A model generated the notes under the pieces. It made no database searches. It had not been told where the DNA came from and saw only the letters and a list, made by a program, of their open reading frames with translations. DNA of 64,000 bases from Actinomadura sp. KC345 (GTDB taxonomy: Bacteria; Actinomycetota; Actinomycetes; Streptosporangiales; Streptosporangiaceae). The number at the start of each line of letters is the position of its first letter. Position 1 is the first letter of the stretch. Positions 1 through 7,551 of this stretch are shown one piece after another. The stretch lies in NCBI RefSeq assembly GCF_004348515.1, contig NZ_SMKH01000002.1, positions 1 through 64,000 of the forward strand, in the 5' to 3' direction. The position numbers were made by a program, and so were the translations under genes.

Positions 1-33
1 GCTATTGCGTGGTGGGGGCGGGCGTGGCAGGCT

Positions 34-57
34 ATTACTGACCGAGCGATAAGTAAT
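34..57 (+). promoter_or_regulatory. Likely PaaR operator upstream of paaA
   Basis: ATTACT (34-39) and AGTAAT (52-57) form a perfect 6-bp inverted repeat 18 bases before the paaA start. Inside it lies ACTGACCG (37-44), resembling the half site reported for TetR-type PaaR repressors of actinobacterial paa operons. A PaaR-like gene lies at the far end of the operon. The assignment is inference from sequence resemblance. Confidence 0.5.
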
Positions 58-75
58 TGGGTCTCGGAGGGGACG

Positions 76-1038
76 ATGACGACCGACGCGCTGGAGCCGG
101 AGCTGGAGGAGCGGCTTCAGGCGGGGTTCGACGCGACCATCGCGCGGCACGATCGCATCGAGCCGCGGGACTGGATGCCGGACGCCTACCGGAAGACGCT
201 CGTGCGGCAGATCGCGCAGCACGCGCATTCGGAGATCATCGGCATGCAGCCCGAAGGCGCCTGGATCGGGCGCGCTCCGTCCCTGCGGCGCAAGGCGATC
301 CTGTTGGCCAAGGTGCAGGACGAGGCCGGGCACGGGCTCTACCTGTACTCGGCGTGCGAGACGCTCGGGGTCTCCCGTGGGGAGCTGACCGAGCTGCTGC
401 TGTCCGGCAGGCAGAAGTACTCGTCGATCTTCAACTATCCGGCGCTGTCCTATGCCGACGTCGGCACGATCGGCTGGCTCGTCGACGGGGCCGCGATCGT
501 CAATCAGGTGCCGCTCTGCCGGACGTCCTACGGGCCGTACGGGCGCGCCATGATCCGTATCTGCAAGGAGGAGTCCTTCCACCAGCGGCAGGGCTTCGAG
601 TTGCTGATGACGATGATGCGCGGCACCGACGCCCAAAGGGAGATGGTGCAGGAGTCGGTCGATCGGTTCTGGTGGCCGTCGCTGATGATGTTCGGCCCGC
701 CGGACGCCGAGTCGCCCAACAGCGCGCGGTCGATGGCGTGGGGCGTCAAGCGCAACTCCAACGACGAGCTCCGGCAGAAGTTCGTCGACATGACCGTTCC
801 GCAGGCCGAAATGCTCGGGGTGACGCTGCCCGATCCCGGGCTGGCCTGGAACGAGGAGCGCGGCCACTACGACTTCGGCGAGCCGGACTGGGAGGAGTTC
901 GCGGCGGTCGTCCGGGGGAACGGGCCGTGCAACGCGCAACGGCTCGCCCACCGCCAGGCCGTCCACGACGACGGCGCCTGGGTGCGGGAGGCCGCTTCGG
1001 CGTTCGCCGACCGGTCCGCTGAGGGAGGTGCCGAGTGA
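76..1038 (+). CDS. paaA: 1,2-phenylacetyl-CoA epoxidase, catalytic diiron subunit PaaA
   Basis: Catalytic subunit of the cytosolic multicomponent monooxygenase that epoxidises the ring of phenylacetyl-CoA, the first committed step of aerobic phenylacetate breakdown. The 320-residue length is normal for PaaA. Diiron ligand motifs are visible: E53, E83-x2-H86 (in QDEAGH) and E166-x2-H169 (in KEESFH). The ATG at 76 follows a strong GGAGGGG ribosome site at 67-73. It is the first gene of paaABCDE, and its stop overlaps the paaB start by four bases (GTGA), so the genes are surely co-translated. Likely repressed by the TetR protein at 3837-4463 and relieved by phenylacetyl-CoA, as in related bacteria. 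Confidence 0.96.
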   Translation: MTTDALEPELEERLQAGFDATIARHDRIEPRDWMPDAYRKTLVRQIAQHAHSEIIGMQPEGAWIGRAPSLRRKAILLAKVQDEAGHGLYLYSACETLGVSRGELTELLLSGRQKYSSIFNYPALSYADVGTIGWLVDGAAIVNQVPLCRTSYGPYGRAMIRICKEESFHQRQGFELLMTMMRGTDAQREMVQESVDRFWWPSLMMFGPPDAESPNSARSMAWGVKRNSNDELRQKFVDMTVPQAEMLGVTLPDPGLAWNEERGHYDFGEPDWEEFAAVVRGNGPCNAQRLAHRQAVHDDGAWVREAASAFADRSAEGGAE

Positions 1039-1325
1039 GCGCCGACAGGCGGGAATGGCCGCTCTACGAGGTGTTCGTCCGCGGCAAGCGCGGGCTCAAC
1101 CACGTGCACGTCGGGTCGCTGCACGCCCCGGACGACGCGATGGCCCTGCGGCACGCGCGGGACGTCTACACGCGGCGCAACGAGGGTGTGAGCATCTGGG
1201 TCGTGCGGGCCGACGCGATCACCGCGTCCAGCCCGGACGATAAGGACCCCCTGTTCGCGCCGAGCGGTGACAAGGTCTACCGGCACCCGACGTTCTACGA
1301 GATCCCCGACGTCCCGCATATGTGA
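1035..1325 (+). CDS. paaB: 1,2-phenylacetyl-CoA epoxidase subunit PaaB
   Basis: Small structural subunit (96 residues) of the phenylacetyl-CoA epoxidase; PaaB bridges PaaA/PaaC heterodimers in the complex. The opening [20 protein letters not shown] is characteristic of PaaB, and the length agrees with the family. It starts at GTG 1035 inside the paaA stop (GTGA overlap) with GAGGGAGG just upstream. Its stop abuts the paaC region directly. No cofactor-binding residues are expected in this subunit. Confidence 0.95.
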   Translation: MSADRREWPLYEVFVRGKRGLNHVHVGSLHAPDDAMALRHARDVYTRRNEGVSIWVVRADAITASSPDDKDPLFAPSGDKVYRHPTFYEIPDVPHM

Positions 1326-1336
1326 AGGGGATCAGC

Positions 1337-2251
1337 ATGAGCGACGAGAGCATCTTCGAGGGGCTGATCGGGACCGGGGACGCCTCGCAGTGGGCGTTCG
1401 GCACCGACTTCGAGGACCCGCTCGCCGGCGTCGACACGACCGTGCCCGGCGGCGTCGACCACGCCGAACTCGCCATGTACTGCCTCATGCTCGGCGACGA
1501 CGCCCTGATCATGTCGCAGCGCCTGTCGGAGTGGTGCAGCCGCGCGCCGGACCTCGAAGAGGACATCGCGTTGGCCAACATGGCTCTCGACCTGCTCGGG
1601 CAGGCGCGGCTGCTGCTGGCGCGGGCGGCCGCTGCCGATCCGGGCGTTGTGCCCGGTCTTCCGGAAGGTTCGCCGGTTCCTGCGGAGGACGCGCTCGCGT
1701 TCTTCCGTGACGCCGGGCAATTCCACAACGTGCGCCTGGTGGAGGTGGCGAACGGCGACTTCGCGCATGTCGTCGTCCGGCTGCTTCTGTTCTCGGTGGC
1801 CCGGCTCGCGTTGCTCGAACGGCTTCGCGCCAGCACCGACAGCGTGCTGTCTGCTGTGGCGTCCAAGGGCGTCAAGGAGGTCACCTACCACCGGGACTGG
1901 GCGGGACGCTGGTTCCTCACTCTGGCGCAGGGCACGGAGGAGTCGCGTCGCAGGCTCCTCTCGGCGCTAGAGGAGCTGTGGCCGCTCAAGCCTGAACTGG
2001 TCTCCACACACCCCCTGGAGCTTTCCCTTGCGAAGGCCGGTGTCGGTGTTGATCCTGCGTCCGTCCAAACCGACGTGGACGCCGTCCTTGACCAGGTGTT
2101 CGCCGTGAGCGGTGTCGAGCGTCCTGAGCGTCCGGCCCTTGCCGGTGTCGGCGGACGGACCGGGCGGCACGGCATGCACACCGAGGCCCTCAGCCTGCTC
2201 CTCGCCGAGATGCAGGTGGTGGCCCGCGCGCACCCGGGAGGTCGCTGGTGA
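1337..2251 (+). CDS. paaC: 1,2-phenylacetyl-CoA epoxidase subunit PaaC
   Basis: Structural, non-catalytic ferritin-like partner of PaaA (304 residues). YCLMLGDDALIMSQRLSEW and LANMALDLLGQARLLL are typical of PaaC helices, and YHRDWAGRWFLTLAQGTEES matches the family core. I place the start at ATG 1337, which has AAGGGG at 1325-1330 at normal spacing, rather than the GTG at 1322 that lies almost on the paaB stop. The 3' end overlaps the paaD GTG by four bases. The family has a degenerate metal site; this subunit serves as scaffold. Confidence 0.94.
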   Translation: MSDESIFEGLIGTGDASQWAFGTDFEDPLAGVDTTVPGGVDHAELAMYCLMLGDDALIMSQRLSEWCSRAPDLEEDIALANMALDLLGQARLLLARAAAADPGVVPGLPEGSPVPAEDALAFFRDAGQFHNVRLVEVANGDFAHVVVRLLLFSVARLALLERLRASTDSVLSAVASKGVKEVTYHRDWAGRWFLTLAQGTEESRRRLLSALEELWPLKPELVSTHPLELSLAKAGVGVDPASVQTDVDAVLDQVFAVSGVERPERPALAGVGGRTGRHGMHTEALSLLLAEMQVVARAHPGGRW

Positions 2252-2742
2252 ACGTGAGGGAACGCGCCGCCGAGGCCGCCGGGCAGGTCCGCGACCCCGA
2301 GATGCCGATGCTCACCCTCGCCGACCTCGGCGTACTGCGCGACGTCAACGTGGAAGACGGGGTGGTCGTCGCCTCGATCACGCCCACCTACACAGGCTGC
2401 CCGGCCATGGCGACCATGCGGGACGACCTCGTCCACCGCCTGAACGACGCGGGCTTCCCCCGGGTCGAGGTGCGGGTCGTCCTCGATCCGCCCTGGTCGA
2501 GCGACTGGATCTCCGAGCGCGGCCGGGCCGCTCTGCATGACGCGGGCCTGTCGGCGCCCGGACCGGCGCCCGTGGGCGGCCCCGTGGGCCTCAACCTCGG
2601 GCCGACGCGGCGCGCCCCGGCCTGCCCGCGCTGCGGCTCGACGGCCACCCGGCTGACCTCCGAGTTCAGCGCCACCGCCTGCAAGGCCCTCTACCGCTGC
2701 ACCGACTGCCTCGAACCGTTCGAGCACGTCAAGGAGATCTAG
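2248..2742 (+). CDS. paaD: Phenylacetate-CoA oxygenase maturation factor PaaD
   Basis: 164-residue DUF59/MIP18-family protein with a C-terminal zinc-ribbon-like module (C126-x2-C129 and C151-x2-C154), the usual architecture of PaaD (PaaJ). The N-terminal DUF59 domain (about 10-95, with PEMPMLTLADLGVL) links it to iron-sulfur or metal-centre assembly. In other bacteria it is needed for epoxidase activity but is not part of the final complex. It starts at GTG 2248 within the paaC stop and ends one base before paaE, confirming a tight operon. Confidence 0.92.
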   Translation: MNVRERAAEAAGQVRDPEMPMLTLADLGVLRDVNVEDGVVVASITPTYTGCPAMATMRDDLVHRLNDAGFPRVEVRVVLDPPWSSDWISERGRAALHDAGLSAPGPAPVGGPVGLNLGPTRRAPACPRCGSTATRLTSEFSATACKALYRCTDCLEPFEHVKEI

Positions 2743-2743
2743 G

Positions 2744-3826
2744 ATGACCACCCCGGCTCCAGCGCGGACCCGGCCGCCCGCCACCTTCCACACGCTGACC
2801 GTGGCGGCGGTCGACCACCTGTGCGAGGACGCCGCCGCGGTCACGTTCGACGTACCCGAGGAGCTGCGCGAGGCGTACGCCTTCCGCGCCGGGCAGTCGC
2901 TCACCCTGCGCCGGTTCGTCGACGGCGAGGAGCAGCGCCGGTCCTACTCCATCTGCGCCCCGGCCGGTTCCGCGCCCCGCATCGGTGTCCGCGAGATCCC
3001 GGACGGGCTGTTCTCCTCCTGGCTCGTCCGCGAGGTGGTGCCGGGGACGCGGATCGAGGTGCAGGCGCCGACCGGTTCCTGGCACGCCGACCCGACGCTC
3101 GGCGAGAGGCACCTGTGCATCGCCGCCGGGTCGGGGATCACGCCCATGCTGTCGGTCGCCTCGACCGTCCTGACCCACCCCGGCGCGCGGGTGTCGCTCG
3201 TGTACGGCAACCGGACGAGCCGCACCGTGATGTTCACCGAGGAGCTCGGCGACCTGAAGAACCGGTACGGCGCCCGGTTCCAGATGGTCCACGTGCTCTC
3301 CCGCGAGCCCCGCGACGTCGAGCTGTTCTCCGGCCGCCTCGACCGCGACCGGCTGCGCCGCCTGCTCACCGACCTCGTCCCCGCCGAGACGTTCGACCAC
3401 GTGTGGCTCTGCGGCCCGCTGCGGATGATCGAGGACGCGCGAAACGTCCTCGCCGAACTCGCCGTCCCCGCGACCGTGCACGTCGAGCTGTTCTACGTCG
3501 ATGAGCCCCCGCCGCAGCCACGACGCGACGCCGCCGCCCCTCCGGGCGCGACGACCGAGCTGACCATGGTGCTCGACGGCCTGCGCACCACCTCGACCGT
3601 CCCCCGGGACGCGACGATCCTCGAAGGCGCCCAGGCCACGCGCGCCGACCTGCCGTTCGCCTGCAAGGGCGGTGTCTGCGGGACGTGCCGCGCCGTCGTC
3701 CGCGAGGGCGAGGTGGACATGCGCCGCAACTACGCCCTGGAACCGTCCGAGCTGGACGCCGGTTTCGTCCTCACCTGCCAGTCCTTCCCGGTCGGCGAGA
3801 GCGTCACCATCGACTACGACGCCTGA
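2744..3826 (+). CDS. paaE: Phenylacetyl-CoA epoxidase reductase PaaE
   Basis: Class IA-type reductase passing electrons from NAD(P)H through FAD and a plant-type 2Fe-2S cluster to the PaaA diiron centre. N-terminal FNR-like half: FAD-binding RSYS (66-69) and nucleotide loop GSGITPM. C-terminal ferredoxin: cluster ligands C307, C312, C315 and C345. The length of 360 is normal. Last gene of the operon, starting one base after the paaD stop. It converges on the TetR gene, with ten bases between the stops. Genes for later steps (paaG, paaZ, paaK) are not in the window. Confidence 0.95.
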   Translation: MTTPAPARTRPPATFHTLTVAAVDHLCEDAAAVTFDVPEELREAYAFRAGQSLTLRRFVDGEEQRRSYSICAPAGSAPRIGVREIPDGLFSSWLVREVVPGTRIEVQAPTGSWHADPTLGERHLCIAAGSGITPMLSVASTVLTHPGARVSLVYGNRTSRTVMFTEELGDLKNRYGARFQMVHVLSREPRDVELFSGRLDRDRLRRLLTDLVPAETFDHVWLCGPLRMIEDARNVLAELAVPATVHVELFYVDEPPPQPRRDAAAPPGATTELTMVLDGLRTTSTVPRDATILEGAQATRADLPFACKGGVCGTCRAVVREGEVDMRRNYALEPSELDAGFVLTCQSFPVGESVTIDYDA

Positions 3827-3836
3827 GCCTCAACGT

Positions 3837-4463
3837 CTAGGCTTCGTGGCGGGCGAGGCCGTCGAAGGCCAGGGTGGTGATCGTGTCGGCGACGGTCGCC
3901 GGGTCGTACACGCCGTCCGCGCGGTACCACTCGACCAGCGAGTTCACCATGCCGAACAGCAGCCGGCTGACCAGCGCGGGCGGCACGTCGTCGCGCAGGG
4001 CGCCCTCCTTGACGGCGTCCGCGACGAGCGCGGCGAGCCGGTCGTCGAGCCAGCGGCGCCGCTCCAGCGCGGCCAGCTCGACCCCGCTGTTGCCCCGTAC
4101 CCGCAGGAGCAGCGTGACGGACGGCTGGTGCGCCACGAGAACCTCGACGCTGTGCCGCACCACCTCGCGCAACCGCCGGTAGGCGGTCGCCCCTTCCCGC
4201 TCGCGAAGCGCCTCGGTCACGGTGGCGGTGAGTTCGTCGAGGGCGTCGTCCAAGGCCCGGCTGAGCAGCTGTTCCTTGCTCGTGACGTGGTGGTAGATGG
4301 CCGCTTTCGTCAGCCCTAGCTCCTTGGCCAGGTCTCCCATGCTGGTGGCGTCGTACCCCTTGCGGTTGAACAGCTCCACCGCCGTCCGCAGGATCGCCTC
4401 CTGGTCATACCCGGGCCGTCCCCGCCGCCTCCGCGGCGGCTCGTCGGACCCGGTCGTCGTCAC
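3837..4463 (-). CDS. TetR-family regulator, PaaR-like
   Basis: 208-residue TetR repressor. After a basic [10 protein letters not shown] leader comes an HTH domain at about 20-66 (AVELFNRKGYDATSMGDLAKE, then LTKAAIYHHVTSKEQLL). The rest is a helical ligand-binding domain. Position directly against the 3' end of paaABCDE, and the family of known actinobacterial PaaR proteins, make it the likely repressor of phenylacetate genes with an aryl-CoA effector. The start is the ATG at 4463. The alternative is a regulator of the neighbouring P450 gene, but that has its own divergent TetR gene. Confidence 0.8.
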   Translation of the reverse strand: MTTTGSDEPPRRRRGRPGYDQEAILRTAVELFNRKGYDATSMGDLAKELGLTKAAIYHHVTSKEQLLSRALDDALDELTATVTEALREREGATAYRRLREVVRHSVEVLVAHQPSVTLLLRVRGNSGVELAALERRRWLDDRLAALVADAVKEGALRDDVPPALVSRLLFGMVNSLVEWYRADGVYDPATVADTITTLAFDGLARHEA

Positions 4464-4492
4464 CCTCGCAGCATCTCACGGCGGCCGAACGC

Positions 4493-5788
4493 TCACTTCA
4501 GCGTGACCGGGAGGTGGTCGACACCGGCGATGAAGCTGGACGTTATGCGCTTGACGTCGCCGTCGATGCGCAGGCGGGGGTGCCTGGTGAGCAGCTCGGT
4601 GAGCATGGTGGAGATCTCCAGTTTCGCCAGGCGCGAGCCCAGGCAGAAGTGCGGGCCGGTGCCGAACGCCAGATGGGGGTTCGGGTCCCGTGACAGGTCC
4701 GGGACGTGGGGGTCGGAGAACACGGCGGGGTCGCGGTTGGCGGCCGTGTACCAGAGGACGACCTTGTCTCCGGCGCGGATGTGCTGGCCGGCGAGTTCGG
4801 TGTGCCGGGTGGCGGTGCGCCGGAACTGCATGACGGGGGAGACGTGCCGCACCAGCTCGTCGGTGCCCGTGGCCAGGCGTTCGGGGGTGCGGGCCAGGTC
4901 GTCCCAGAGGCCGTGTTCCTGGAGCGCGATGACCGCACCCGACAGCGAGTTCCGGGTGGTCTCGTTGCCCGCGATGACGAGCAGGATCCAGAACATGGAG
5001 AACTCGTCGTCGGTGAGCCGCTCGCCGTCGACCTCGGCGTTGGCGATGGCGGACATGATGTCGTCCGCGGGGCGGGCACGGCGGTCCGCGGCGACCTGCT
5101 TGCCGTACTCGACGGTCTCGGCGAACATCGCCACCGCGGCGGACGGGTCGCCGGTCAGCTCGGCGTCCTCGAAGCCGATCATCCCGTCCGACCAGGTGAC
5201 GATCAGGTGCCGGTCCTCCTCGGGCATCCCGAGCAGGTCCGCCAGGACGCGGGTCGGGAGCTCCTTCGAGACCGTTGTGACGAGGTCCACCGTCCCGGCG
5301 CCGGTGAGGTCGTCCGCGATCTCGCGGGCATGGCGGCCGACGGAGTCGCGGAGCGCCTCCACGGCGCGCGGCGTGAACGCGGGCGAGACGATCTTGCGGA
5401 GCCGGGAGTGGTCCGGCGGGTCCATGTTGAGCATCATCAGCCGCAGGCCCGCGAGGGTCAGCGCGTCGGCGGTGAACATCTGGGCGCCGCCGAGGTGGCT
5501 GGAGAACAGCCCCGGGTTCCGCGAGATCTCGTGCACCAGCGCGTGGCTCGTCACCGCCCAGAAACCGGGGGACGGCGGGGCGGGGAGGCCGCTCGACGCC
5601 TCGCTCGCCCGGAGCGCGACCGGGCGCTCGTCCTGCCAGGCGACGGGGGCCGCGGCACGCAGGACGTCGAAGGCGGCGTGCGGCGGGCCCGTCTCGTAGG
5701 TGCGGGGGTCGGACAGGTCGGCGCCGCACAGGTCCGCGACCCGGGCGGCCCCTTGCGGAGCGGTCTGTGGCTGCTGTACCTCGGGCAA
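4493..5788 (-). CDS. Cytochrome P450, CYP124/CYP125/CYP142-like
   Basis: Soluble bacterial P450 of 431 residues. The heme motif is FGTGPHFCLG with thiolate C382; the I-helix has AGNETT (273-278), a signature shared by CYP124/125/142 enzymes that hydroxylate terminal carbons of methyl-branched lipids and sterol side chains. RLMMLNMDPPDHSRLRKIV also matches that group. The ExxR (ELVRH region) and PAFTPR segments are present. Substrate cannot be read from sequence. A divergent TetR gene and an acyl-CoA thioesterase next door suggest lipid or sterol breakdown. No ferredoxin gene is adjacent. Confidence 0.88.
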   Translation of the reverse strand: MPEVQQPQTAPQGAARVADLCGADLSDPRTYETGPPHAAFDVLRAAAPVAWQDERPVALRASEASSGLPAPPSPGFWAVTSHALVHEISRNPGLFSSHLGGAQMFTADALTLAGLRLMMLNMDPPDHSRLRKIVSPAFTPRAVEALRDSVGRHAREIADDLTGAGTVDLVTTVSKELPTRVLADLLGMPEEDRHLIVTWSDGMIGFEDAELTGDPSAAVAMFAETVEYGKQVAADRRARPADDIMSAIANAEVDGERLTDDEFSMFWILLVIAGNETTRNSLSGAVIALQEHGLWDDLARTPERLATGTDELVRHVSPVMQFRRTATRHTELAGQHIRAGDKVVLWYTAANRDPAVFSDPHVPDLSRDPNPHLAFGTGPHFCLGSRLAKLEISTMLTELLTRHPRLRIDGDVKRITSSFIAGVDHLPVTLK

Positions 5789-5827
5789 GGGTCACCGCCG
5801 TTGTGCGCTTGTGAACAACCCTGCGAC

Positions 5828-5856
5828 AATACACATTTACTCTTGTGTCTTGTCAA
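5828..5856 (-). promoter_or_regulatory. P450 promoter with embedded operator-like palindrome
   Basis: On the minus strand, TTGACA (5851-5856) and TGTATT (5828-5833) sit 17 bases apart, an excellent vegetative promoter for the P450 gene. ACACA (5831-5835) and TGTGT (5844-5848) form an inverted repeat with an 8-base spacer inside it. That is a natural place for the divergent TetR protein to bind and shut off the promoter. Promoter seen directly; operator role inferred. Confidence 0.6.
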
Positions 5857-5878
5857 GGGTGGTCGATACGTTGGCCCG

Positions 5879-6505
5879 GTGCGCACACATGGATGGGGCG
5901 GCTCGCCTCCCGCCGGTGACGACGAGGCGGTCGCCCGGATCAAGGCGGCCACGCACCGCTGCGTCCGGGAGCTGGGCGGCGCCACCACCATCGCGCACGT
6001 CGCCGCCGACCTGGGGATCAGCCGCCAGACCGTGTACCGCTACTTCCCCGGCACCGACGCGATGCTGATCGCCGCCGCACTCGACGGCACCCACGACTTC
6101 CTGGCCCGCCTGTCGCGACGCCTGCGCAGCGTCACCGACCCGGGCGAAGCGCTGGTCGAGGCCGTGGCGTACACCATCCACGAGGTGCCCCACGAGCCGT
6201 ACCTGCGGCTCCTGCTGGACGTCGAGGGCGGCAACTCCCTGCTGCGCAGCGTCACGTCCGACACCGCGCGGGCCATCGGCCGGTCCCTGCTGGACCAGAG
6301 CGCGGTGGACTGGGACGCGTCCGGCATCGGCCCCGCCCCGCGCGGCGACCTGATCGAGTGGACGCTGCGCACCGTGCAGTCCTTCCTCCTCGACCCGGGC
6401 GACCCGGCACGGACCCCGCACGAGCTGCGCGCCTTCCTCCGCCGCTGGCTCGCCCCCGCCGTCGCCGCCGCGTCCGGCCCGGCGCCCTCGCAGGCGGCCT
6501 CATGA
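5879..6505 (+). CDS. TetR-family regulator divergent from the P450 gene
   Basis: 208-residue TetR protein if started at GTG 5879. The HTH spans about 36-60: TTIAHVAADLGISRQTVYRY. The remainder is an alpha-helical regulatory domain of no clear subfamily. The frame stays open far upstream into the P450 gene, but codon use and domain limits place the start here; no good Shine-Dalgarno is seen, so a leaderless or weakly initiated message is possible. Its stop overlaps the thioesterase start (ATGA). It most likely controls the divergent P450 promoter and itself. Confidence 0.82.
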   Translation: MRTHGWGGSPPAGDDEAVARIKAATHRCVRELGGATTIAHVAADLGISRQTVYRYFPGTDAMLIAAALDGTHDFLARLSRRLRSVTDPGEALVEAVAYTIHEVPHEPYLRLLLDVEGGNSLLRSVTSDTARAIGRSLLDQSAVDWDASGIGPAPRGDLIEWTLRTVQSFLLDPGDPARTPHELRAFLRRWLAPAVAAASGPAPSQAAS

Positions 6506-7362
6506 CCACCGGCGGCCGCTCGGCCACCGCGGACGGCACCGCGGCGCGCGAACCCGGAAAGCACGAGGCCGCCCTGTTCGAGCGGGACGGCTCCCGCGTC
6601 GTCCCGACGGACCGCGCACGCGGCCCCTGGCGCCGGGACGCCCTGCACGGCGGCGCCGTCGCGGCCCTGCTGGCGCACGCGGTCGACGTACCGGGCCGGA
6701 CGCCCGCGCGCCTCACGATCGACCTGCTCGGCCCCGTCCCCGACGCCCCGCTGACCCTGGCGGTGACGGCGCCGGAGGGCGGCAAGCGCGTGGTGCGCCA
6801 GGAGATCACGCTGCTGGCGGACGGCGCACCGGTGGCCCGCGCCCACTGCGTCGCCGTCCGCCGGAGCGACCTCGACCTGCCCGAAGGCGCCACCGACCAC
6901 CCGGACCCGTTCGCCGGCGCCCCCGTCCCCGACCTGAGCACCCCCACGCCGGGAGCCCGCGAAGCCGTCGGCTGGGACTGCTTCGACTCCAGCGCGATCC
7001 GCGTCCACGGGCTGGCCTCGCCCGACGTCGGGCAGGGGGCGGCCGGGCTGTGGGTCAACCTGCTGGTCCCCGTCATCGCCGGTGAGCCGACGCCCGCCAT
7101 CGCGCGGGTCGCGGCGGCGGCCGACTACGCCTCCACCGCCACGAACATGCGGCTTGACCGGCGGCGATGGAGTTTCATGAACACCGAGCTCACCCTGCAC
7201 CTGTCGCGCGAGCCGGCCGCCTCCTGGGTCGGCCTCGTCGCCGCCGGCGTGGTCCAGCCCGTCGGCGCCGGGCTCAGCGTCGCCACGATCTACGACTCCG
7301 CCGGGCGCCTGGGCCAGTCCGCCCAAGCCCTGGTCGTCGAAGCCCGCGAATCCCGCCCCTGA
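6502..7362 (+). CDS. Acyl-CoA thioesterase, double-hotdog family
   Basis: 286-residue protein resembling the TesB-like thioesterase superfamily (two tandem hotdog domains). GPWRRDALHGGAVAALLAHA near residue 45 is the usual substrate-loop and central-helix motif, and RLTIDLLGPVP follows as a core strand. The second half (about 150-286) repeats the fold, with RRWSFMNTELTLHL. Such enzymes hydrolyse acyl-CoAs. It starts at ATG 6502, four bases inside the TetR stop, so it is co-transcribed with that regulator and probably acts in the same lipid or aromatic pathway as the P450. Substrate unknown. Confidence 0.78.
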   Translation: MTTGGRSATADGTAAREPGKHEAALFERDGSRVVPTDRARGPWRRDALHGGAVAALLAHAVDVPGRTPARLTIDLLGPVPDAPLTLAVTAPEGGKRVVRQEITLLADGAPVARAHCVAVRRSDLDLPEGATDHPDPFAGAPVPDLSTPTPGAREAVGWDCFDSSAIRVHGLASPDVGQGAAGLWVNLLVPVIAGEPTPAIARVAAAADYASTATNMRLDRRRWSFMNTELTLHLSREPAASWVGLVAAGVVQPVGAGLSVATIYDSAGRLGQSAQALVVEARESRP

Positions 7363-7387
7363 CCGCCGGGCCGGTAGGGTCGGTGGT

Positions 7388-7444
7388 ATGTCCGGTGCTT
7401 CGTGCGCGGCCGCTCCCGCCGCGGTGACGAGGGCGCTCCGCTAG
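7388..7444 (+). CDS. Putative leader peptide (uORF, 18 aa)
   Basis: ATG at 7388 opens an 18-codon frame (MSGASCAAAPAAVTRALR) ending at TAG 7442. TAGGGT at 7374-7379, eight bases before the ATG, fits a TANNNT -10 box placed for a leaderless transcript. It is followed by a strong hairpin and then the MFS gene. This matches the layout of ribosome-mediated attenuators of actinobacterial drug-resistance genes, in which an antibiotic-stalled ribosome on a short ORF allows read-through. Function is inferred; the peptide has no homology I recognise. Confidence 0.4.
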   Translation: MSGASCAAAPAAVTRALR

Positions 7445-7471
7445 CGGCGGGGCGTTCGTCTCACTTCCGTT

Positions 7472-7513
7472 GAACGTTCCGCCGCTCCGAGTTCGAACCG
7501 GAGCGGCACGTTC
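7472..7513 (+). promoter_or_regulatory. Attenuator-like hairpin upstream of MFS gene
   Basis: GAACGT (7472-7477) plus GCCGCTCC (7481-7488) pair with GGAGCGGC (7500-7507) plus ACGTTC (7508-7513), a 14-bp stem with a 3-base bulge and an 11-base loop. CCGCTAGCGG (7438-7447), a perfect palindrome over the leader-peptide stop, offers a competing structure. There is no T-run, as is common in high-GC terminators. Confidence 0.45.
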
Positions 7514-7551
7514 GTGCTGCTCGGAACCTTCTCTGAGCAACGGAGCGCTTG

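Noticed and set aside
7481-7507. Possible tRNA T-arm (GTTCGAAC core) near 7491
   Set aside because: The stem pairs as one long hairpin, not a 5-bp T-stem with a 7-base loop, and no acceptor, D- or anticodon arms are found around it.
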